This document shows positions 56,067 to 64,000 of a stretch of DNA of 64,000 nucleotides, one piece after another. Location of the stretch: positions 9,806,501-9,870,500 of the forward strand of contig OZ059900.1 of assembly GCA_964057225.1 (NCBI GenBank), given 5' to 3'. The notes below the pieces were generated by a model. The model worked only from the letters and a program-made list of their open reading frames with translations. It made no database searches and was not told the DNA's origin. Within the stretch, counting starts at the first letter, position 1; each line of letters starts with the position of its first letter. The position numbers and the translations under genes are program-made. This DNA comes from Auanema rhodensis (lineage: Eukaryota; Nematoda; Chromadorea; Rhabditida; Rhabditidae).

Positions 56067-57307
56067 TTCTTAAATCTTAAAAATAAGATTAATTCGAAAA
56101 AATATGATTATAAGAGCTTACTTGAGTGACAGCTGTTGAGAAGAGCTGAGAAGGTTGAATAAAAAATTCTGAAATGCACAGCTTTAATTTATTTTCAAAA
56201 TGAAAGAAAAAACAACAAAAACATGAAAATGTCACATACGAGTCATCTTTAAAATATTTAGGGTAAGCAGTTTAGATATATAGATAGACCGTTACGATGA
56301 TTCAGATTTCCCCGTTTGCTTAACTTCTCTTTTAATACTTTGCAATTAAAATAAAATATTTCTTTTTTCCAGCCCAAATAAACATTTTTTTTTATAAAAT
56401 CAACATAAAAACATTGAAGAAAAGATAACAAAAAGTAAAATTTAATGATCATGGGTTGGCAGCTATGATTTTTATTCGTATGTAACTGACTGTACTGTAA
56501 TCCACACCGGAAAGACGTCAATATTGAGATCAAACTATGCAGATTAGGGACATAAAGTAAAGATATTGATCAATTATATTATATTTTGTATACACCAGAA
56601 AAGAATAAAGTTAATCACAAGTTTGATAATAGCGAAATGGTTGGAAATAATTGTTTTTCATTTAACCAACAGTAACTTACGCTCGGATGTAATAATACAT
56701 GGCAAGATGAACTTGTCAGGATATCCTAATTATATTTTATTGTTATTTCTATGTTTTTTCTTTTATATAAAACAAAATCAGTAAAAAATGATCATTTTCC
56801 CAATTTTTTCGATTAAAGAGCTCATTATAATTCTATGCTTTTTTTATAATATAAGCTAGGATTCTGGTAAATTATTTGGATACTCGGAGTTATAATTTTA
56901 ATGATGTCTGTTCAATTAATATACAAAATCATTATATCTATGAGCAATTTGTGATATAGAGCTTTTATACTATCTTATGCGGAAGCATTTTATCACAGAT
57001 ATCGTGGATTTCAAGCGGTTTCTCTCTACTCAGCGAACGTTCAAGCGAAGTATTGTCGCTGGATGTGCGCAAAGAAAAATTTTTAAATTGTATTAACTTG
57101 TTTGTATTTTGTTGATTGTTTTCACGTTGTCAGTATTTCATTTATATAAAAAAACTGAAAATATTACAGAATAAATTTATTAAATGCAAAACAAATTGAT
57201 TAAAAAGCAAATCTTCGGATATGGCTCTAATAAAAAAATCTTCAAAACATATTAAAGCTATGCAAATATGACAAAAATGATACAAGAAAACTTCTCAAAT
57301 ATAATTT
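56067..57307. other. Spacer between genes B1 and B2
   Basis: AT-rich. May contain untranslated or small upstream exons of B2 (56117-56163 and about 56240). Nothing else supported. Confidence 0.4.
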
Positions 57308-59189
57308 TCACCATTCACGAGGTGGCAAAAGCATATCCAAATGCAAGTCAAAATCAGTATAGGCAGATAGGTCCTCTTCAAGGGGATCAATAGCTGGTCT
57401 CTTCCTCATGGCAATAGTTGCTAATGGCTTTGGAGGTTTACTGCTACGACGCTTGGCTGATGAAGACTTTGGAAACGCCACATATGATGTATGAGATTCT
57501 ACGTGCACTACGGTGTATACCTTAGCAGAATTACATTTTTCCATGGGCAAGCCACTAGAGACATTCTTCGACGAGTCTACAGTTTGATCTCCAACCATTA
57601 GTTCAATGTTGTCTAGTTTTGCTTTCTTATTCAAAACCTCGTCATTTCTGGCCAGCTACAATGAATTAACTGATTATAACATAATTATACTAACATAAGT
57701 TATATAGGTAAACTTAATCATTTTTAAACTCACAATTGCTTTTTCATTCTGAACTTGGCTTTTAATCAGCCTTATCTTATCCTGTTCCAACTAAAAATAT
57801 AATTTAAACAGAGAGAAAACAAGAATATGCTTACAACATCCAGTATTTCCCTTTGCTGCTTATTAGAAATAGAGAGATTATTTTCAAACATGTAAGGAAA
57901 CTTGGGTTCTTCAGGATTATATGATGAATTATCAAAATTGTTTATCTGAAAGATTAAACTTCAGAAAAACATTGAAAGACTATTTAACCATTTCCCTAAC
58001 ATGACAAAATACTTCGTCACTAATGTCCTTCAGTTGAAACTCTCTATTATTAGCAAATTCAGTCATGCTTTGATCGCATCCAAAAAAAAGCTGAAATCAA
58101 GTTGTATCTGGAAAATTTTGTAAATCCTGCTCACCACATTTCGAATAATCTCCAAAACTTGTTTATTTGAAACCTTACTATTATGATCTTCTGGATACTT
58201 CTGAAACATTGAAAACTAGTAATTGTTCATGCAATAACTGTAATTACCTTATGAATACATTGGTGATCATATTGATGACATAAGATGATATTTTCCTTCA
58301 GATCCTTTACAACATCAAGTACATCTTCACTTAGTTTTTCTTCTTTATTACAACTTTCGTACATGTGATGTTTAAGAGATTCCATATTATCCAGCATATC
58401 ATCACAGAGTTTATCCATTTCAAGGAGTTTTTTTTCACCCGACAAGGAAGAAGTAAGCATTTCAGAAGAAATGTTATCACAAGTGCATAGATGATGCAAT
58501 TCTTTCATGTAATGTGATAATTCTTGCTTTTGGAAGAAATGGTCAGTAATTCTTTCTTGGCTCTTATCCTGCCAGTCGTTTGGCAGTTTCTCTCTCTCCA
58601 TCGGCATCTCTTTGAATACTTTTTCATCTTTTGCAAGCAAAGCCAATTCAGAAGCAACTGCTTTGTTTATTTGTTCAAAAGTTTCCTGAAACAAAGAATA
58701 TTCATATCATATGCGATTGCAAGTAGTTACCGTTTTTCCGGAAGATATGTGTTCGAGCTTTTGGGGATCACTAAGAAATGGAGCATGACTATCAGAACAT
58801 AGAACATTGTTTTCTTTTCCAGCTTTAGTAGATAAGCATTGAGAAAGAGAAATTTCAAGCTTGGACAAAACTTTTGTTGTATTGATAACAGAACTATCCA
58901 TCTTATAAAAATGTTGAGACCTTTCAGCCGAATTGCCTTTGGTATTAACACTTGAATCAGAAATCTCGCAAATAACGGGATGAGAATGAGCCTCGACCAT
59001 AGAAGTATCAGACACAGCATTCGTTGCTACACTTTCTTCATTGATTACAGTGAAAAGTTGAGCAGATTCGTTGGGCACATTATTAACGTCATTGGGAGAA
59101 TTATTATCAATGTCTGTCATGAGGACATCCAAAGTAGTTGTAAGAAGTTCAGATACTTGATTATCTATCTCAAGACCTAAGGAACTCAT
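57308..59189 (-). CDS. Gene B1: Ser/Asn-rich plus coiled-coil protein, paralogue of A1
   Basis: Seven minus-strand exons join in phase 0: 58731-59189, 58248-58685, 58135-58200, 57989-58090, 57835-57945, 57734-57790, 57308-57655; 526 residues. The N-terminal ~150 residues are acidic, Ser/Asn-rich and probably disordered. Residues ~155-300 are a charged coiled coil (LCDDMLDNMES shared in pattern with A1). A segment LFFGCDQSMTEFANNREF echoes the FFG motif of gene A2. The C-terminus has two basic patches (AKRRSSKPPKP and MRKRPA), likely nuclear localisation signals, and ends DLHLDMLLPPREW. The start follows an acceptor-like tttgag. B1 sits below 5S gene 3 as A1 sits below 5S gene 1. Function unknown; nuclear scaffold or chromosome role is only a guess. 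Confidence 0.75.
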
Positions 59190-60427
59190 CTCAAAATAAA
59201 AAATAATATCAACATTAGCTGGAAATAACAAACCACAAATAAATTGAACAACAGCAGGAAGAAACAATAAAACAGCTATATTACCTATAATAAGTAAAAA
59301 ATTAACAAATTAACAATCAAAAGGAAAAAAAAGAATGCTAAAACATAATTTTCAATAATTGTCAAAAGCATTGGTTACAGGATCACAAATACATAAAATA
59401 GATTAGAATACGTGATAACAGTAATGCCAAAAGTTATCGGTATACAAGATATGAGTTAGAGTCAGAGATGGCATCTCTGTAAATGCGATATTCTGGATGA
59501 CATTCTATGTTTGATATTCCCGCCTACTATTCGTCGTTGAGAATGTTTACCATATTACATGACATTAAGAAACAGTTATTATCAAATATATGATATTCAA
59601 TGACCTCTTACTAGCAGTCAAACAGCGATCTGTATCACGAGTATGAGATTAAGTGCATCTATTTCAAGTTGAAAATTGAAAGAATTGCGAAACGCCTATA
59701 TTTTGAGTTTAATTAATTGACAATAGAGCATAGATGAGGAAATTCGACAATAAAAGTTGAAAGGTGTCTGTATTATATCAAAAATAATTCAGAAAGATCT
59801 TGCGGATGATACACACTACCTATCAGCCGTACCTATTAATTTTAGCAACAATAAAAAACTTGTAAATATTCCCGTTGAAAAATACCGGACTCGATATGTT
59901 TTAGATTCTCAAACACAGCTAATTATATCAAAAAAACTTAAAATATTAACTATTAAACCTAACAAGTAATTTTAAAAATTAAAATCAACAACCGATTAAG
60001 AATGATAGAGTCTACAACATAGAAAAAATTGTAGAAAGAAAAATATATAATTTTGGAAGAAAATAACAACAGTTGTTTGAATTGGATTGTGATAAGTAAC
60101 TATCCTGCGTAGTATTAGGGCACATACGTAATCATTAATAACTAATTAGTTACCATATCTTTTTATTTCTTCGAAAATTTTCAAAAACAAGAAGAAGTTT
60201 TTGGCATCAGCCAACTTTGTAAAACTATTATTTTTAGAAACAAAAATCAAATCAAAATATCCCGTACATGAGTTCAGTGTTGTTCATGATTACATGAAAA
60301 GGAAGATCACAAATACGTGAATGTCAATACATTTTTTGTCTTTTGATCTACCCATCTATCGGAGACCAACCTCCAAATCTTTTCTACTCTGAAATCTAAT
60401 TATTATCTGTGTGTTCGAAAAACAAAA
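59190..60427. other. Upstream region of B1 and downstream flank of 5S gene 3
   Basis: No gene. Bases 60065-60180 match 33145-33265 (acaacagttgtttgaat, gtagtattagggca, ttaccatatctttttatttctt), the flank of 5S gene 1. A 70-codon open frame at 59757-59969 has no splice or homology support. Confidence 0.6.
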
Positions 60428-60545
60428 GCTTACGGCACCCGGGATTCCCAAGCCGTCTCCGATCCAAGTACTAACCGGGCCCAACGTTGCTTGACTTGCC
60501 AGATCAGACGGGATGGCGTACTTTCAACGTGGTATGGTCGTAAGC
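60428..60545 (-). rRNA. 5S ribosomal RNA gene, copy 3
   Basis: 118 nt, identical to copy 2. The T-run after the 3' end is short (gcttttgttttt), so termination may be weaker or use the second run. The upstream flank is intact to about 60810 and gives the reference for the duplicated unit. Confidence 0.97.
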
Positions 60546-62040
60546 AACGCTAGAACGTTATTTGTGGAATTTATTGCAGTGATCTCTGAGTGTCATAGTA
60601 CTAGTCTTGTAGTGGTTTTATAGTTGACTCCATACATTTAGATTAAACGTAAAAAGCAAAGTTTTAGCTGGAAATTCAAAATATATTACTTCAAAAATAT
60701 CATAAAAGGTTTAAAATTATGTACTATGATTTCTTTTTTTTTATGATCATATCGATTTGAGTCAAACTTTATAATGAAGAATGATGAATGCATCTTCTAA
60801 AATTCAAGTTGAGGATTGCTATTAAGTTTAAAAAAAGAAGAAAAAAATCTTCCAATAAAAATGGAAAACTAATTTTTTTTATCATTAATTATACAAACTA
60901 TGATTTTTTGTTTATATAATGTTTATTTATGTTGAATTTACGTTTGAATTGCTTGTCATTCTTTGCATTGATTTCAATTTGTGATAATAAAAAATTCTAA
61001 TAGCATTATGATGTCTTCAAAACTAAAAAAAGGTTGCCAGTGTATAAACATTTCCCGTTAAATTACTTGTTGGGTTATACACACATGAACGTTTTCGGCA
61101 TTTAAAGAAAAATGAAGCTATTAATCAGATGGTCGTTTTCAATGTACTTTTGAATTTGATGCAAAATTCCAAAAAAGAAATGGAACACTCATCATTTTTG
61201 CGCTATATCATTTTGTAAAAAAGTGTTAAAATAAGGCTATACTATCATCTTTTCATCATTTGATAATTTTTTCTCATTTTTTTCTCAGAATATTGTCCCT
61301 TCTATCTGTTTAAGTTGTCGATATTCACAAAGTGTTTCACATGATGAGAACAAAAAGAAATTGAAATGATGCGTAAAAGTGAAATGAAAAATGTGATCGA
61401 GGATAGGGGAATGTACAACATGAACTAACTGTTTTGTGGGTCAAAAAATCCTGTTAATTCAAATCTTTCATGATTTTTCATCTTTTAAGACAAAAGCTTA
61501 TCAGGATTTTAAAGTAATTTTTTTCCCAAAATTGATTGTTCAATAGGGTGAAGTAGACAGTTAATGATGTATTAGATGATGTATAAACATGTAGCATATC
61601 TAGATAATCAACAACCAGACTTATGCTAATGATTATGAAAATCCGGAAAATTTTCTATTTTCATCAAAATATTGTCGTTGATATATAAGATATAATTTTT
61701 ATGCATTTGCGATTGCATAATCTGATTCCTGTTTTCATTTTTCTCACTTTTCCATCTGATTGAGATTTGGCAAAAAAGACCAGCTTGAGAGTGAAACAAA
61801 GACAATTTTTCCATATTAAATTGTCTTTTAATGGATTTTATATATCGTGGGGCGGGTAGATTTTTCTCATTTTCATCCATCCATCAGAATCCCGGTGAGG
61901 CGTATTTATAAGGAAGGACAGATAATTACTTATCTTCAGTGTTAGAATACGCAAGTTTGTCGTCGCTGGTTCGATTATTCCATTCCGATAGTCCGGCGTG
62001 TGTGTGTGTGTCTGTGACTGTGTGCTTTCTCGGATTCGAC
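60546..62040. other. Intergenic; 5S upstream flank then peptide-gene promoter region
   Basis: 60557-60635 matches the flank split by the BEL/Pao insertion (51700-51760). 60638-60810 matches 54173-54345. The rest is AT-rich with no gene seen. The last ~140 bp hold the TATA box of the peptide gene. Confidence 0.6.
61903..61912 (+). promoter_or_regulatory. TATA box of the secreted peptide gene
   Basis: tatttataag about 140 bp upstream of the ATG at 62052, followed by a plausible short 5' UTR with a (TG)n stretch near 61998-62012. Confidence 0.5.
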
Positions 62041-62051
62041 CTATATTAGCT

Positions 62052-62629
62052 ATGCGTTCCAACTATTTGCTACTGACTGTTCTTTTAACTGTATTTGCCT
62101 TAGGTGAGCTTTATTTCTCTATTTTGAAAACGAGAAAACTTTTTTTTTGAGAATTTTTGAGAACTTTTATCTAAAAATCGAATACGAATACATGTACGAT
62201 ACACTTTACCGACTATCGGTTTTTCATTAGCATTAACTTGCTTCATTCTTTCTATTACAACTCAAACTCTAATGAATGTTGCTGTATGTTGCTCATCAAT
62301 TCTAAATAGTGAAAATGTATCTATGAAAATGCACAAACAACTATATCTGTTAAGCTAGCGGCGCTGTTTTCAATCGTCAACGTCGTCAAACTTACAAATA
62401 CGATGATGAATTACGATCATATGCTCATCCACATCCAGGAACCAAAGTATCACAAGGCTACCTAGCCAGATATGAGCCTCAAGATTGGCCTAAATGGTAT
62501 GTGAATACAATCAAATGAAATCATACAATATATTTATAATTCAGGTATTCAAGAAATATTATGCAATGGGATGCCATATCACGTATGGTACCCGAAAGTG
62601 CACCACAAAGATGGGGATATGGAAAATAA
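62052..62629 (+). CDS. Secreted neuropeptide-like precursor, C-terminal RWGY-amide candidate
   Basis: Three exons, 62052-62103, 62355-62496 and 62545-62629, splice in phase to 92 residues. Residues 1-20 (MRSNYLLLTVLLTVFALASG) are a clear signal peptide. RQRR at about 27-30 is a furin/dibasic processing site. The body that follows is rich in Tyr, Trp, Pro and His. The protein ends APQRWGYGK, where Gly-Lys before the stop is the usual signal for trimming and C-terminal amidation, giving ...RWGY-amide. From memory, C. elegans NLP-36 also carries a peptide ending RWGY, so an nlp-36 relationship is possible but unproven. AATAAA at 62718-62723 fits the 3' end. It could instead be another small secreted protein with a chance GK end. 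Confidence 0.75.
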
Positions 62630-62717
62630 TATGAATCAATATATATCTACCTCACACATAATCTCATATATATTATATAATAGTTATAATAATACTCATA
62701 TACATATAGTAAAAAAA

Positions 62718-62723
62718 AATAAA
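62718..62723 (+). terminator. Polyadenylation signal of the peptide gene
   Basis: AATAAA 89 bp after the stop codon. Confidence 0.5.
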
Positions 62724-64000
62724 ATATTTTTTAAAACTCAGTGAAAGATTATAAACAACTTCAACCTCTAGTTAATGATTGAAATGAAGACAAATCTGGC
62801 TGTACTTGATCAGTAAACTGACAATTGTATCGAAAATGTTCCATTATTCTTTGATATATACTTTCAATACTAAACGCTTTTAATTTCTTGATCAAGTCAT
62901 AAAAATAAATTAATAGATTTTTGTTTTTATAATGCTTTTCTGAAAAAAAATTATAAAATGCATGTGCGTATTATCTAAAAACTTTATATGAAAACTAGAC
63001 TACATACATGTGGTTTGTGAACTTTTATGGTTTGTTTCTCTGATTTAATGACTGAAATCAAATTAATATTTTGTAATCTTTAGTGTCATCTTTACAAATA
63101 TCAGACCATGTCTTAAGATGTAACTGAAGAATATTCTGTGTATATTATATCTTATAGTTAACTAATAACTATAACAACTTATTATTTATTATATGTAGAG
63201 TATTTGATATTTATTTTGAATGTTTAAACATTGTATGCTTGAAAGCTGAAATGCTTCCGATTACTCTATATGTATGAGCATTCAACTATCTTAATATTAA
63301 CTATAAACCTTTAATTTATTAATTTCTGACTCTCATAATTTCTCTTCTTCTTTCTCTCTTTCTCTCTTTTCATCCTTTGTTATTATCAGTTCAATCGTTT
63401 TTCTTCATAGTATTCGTTCTTTGTTTCAAATTAAAGCTCATTGTTTTGATCGTATCCATGAACGCACCATGTAGCCTGCCCCTAAACAAACTTTGATCAC
63501 TGATAAAACATCTTACAACAATACTTTCAATATTCTTCTCAAGCTCTTTTATGCTAATTATTAACTATCCCTTATATTTTTTATATACATAAATATATGT
63601 ATTTATATATATATAATAATATAATACTATAAAAATAAATATATATATGTAAATGATTTGAAAACTATTCAACATGTTTTTATCAATATGACCCGATCGC
63701 CCTCTCTCCCACTACTACCCCCCCCCCCCACCATAGCATGAGCATCTCCTCCCAGTTACCTGTCACATTATAATCTTTCTCTTCTCTCTATCACATGTGT
63801 TTTGTGTATATCATGTAGAATACAAGCATGCTTCTTAATTATACTTTTAATTCAAATTATAATAAGAATTATAAAACAATATATATAAATAAATAAATAA
63901 TAATAGAATTAGAATAGTTATACGTATAAAAACATTTTAAAAAATTATAATAAACAACAATTCGTTATATATTGTTATTTATTATCCAGAAATATAATAA
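62724..64000. other. Intergenic AT-rich DNA with microsatellites
   Basis: No gene seen. Contains a CT-rich tract near 63345-63370, TA-rich runs near 63590-63650 and a poly-C run at about 63719-63729. Confidence 0.5.

Overview
The window reads as nuclear DNA of a nematode. It is AT-rich. The protein genes are cut by many short introns whose acceptors are mostly TTTCAG or TTTTAG. An innexin of the UNC-7 class can be spliced end to end with every exon phase agreeing. There are three 118-nt 5S rRNA genes of nematode type. Two complete BEL/Pao retroelements carry a glycoprotein (env-like) region of the kind known from the nematode elements Tas and Cer7. Species is not decidable; a Rhabditida/Spirurina-type (filarial-like) parasite is a guess.

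Layout. 1-18 kb: gene-poor AT-rich DNA with purine/pyrimidine microsatellites, probably 5' intronic or intergenic DNA of the innexin gene. About 18-23.8 kb: unc-7-like innexin on the plus strand (core exons 21208-23793, with candidate alternative 5' exons at 13039, 18247, 18973 and 20988). 25.5-29.2 kb: a 3.7-kb inverted repeat with 1.66-kb arms that ends 1 nt from the stop codon of the next gene. 29.2-33.4 kb: two minus-strand coiled-coil genes (A2, A1), a four-copy ~90-bp tandem repeat and 5S gene 1. 33.4-51.7 kb: two BEL/Pao elements, one nested in the 5' LTR of the other in opposite orientation. 51.9-52.6 kb: small coiled-coil gene C and 5S gene 2. 52.7-54.2 kb: wreckage of small LTR elements. 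55.4-60.5 kb: minus-strand genes B2 and B1, then 5S gene 3. 62.05-62.63 kb: a plus-strand secreted peptide precursor with a dibasic site and an amidation-type C-terminus.

How it fits together. 5S genes 1, 2 and 3 sit upstream of, and in the same direction as, genes A1, C and B1. They share flanking sequence, so the interval 29-60.8 kb looks like a diverged tandem duplication of a unit [coiled-coil gene + 5S]. The BEL/Pao pair landed inside that unit, with the outer element 21 bp upstream of the first base of 5S gene 1. The two retroelements are structurally consistent to the base: four 302-bp LTRs, 5-bp target duplications ttgtc (outer) and gtttt (inner), a tRNA-Gly-like primer site, and a 455-bp length difference that one deletion explains. 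Only the outer copy keeps an extra zinc-knuckle ORF between env and the 3' LTR.

All exon models were made by eye from splice signals and reading frame; no homology search was possible.
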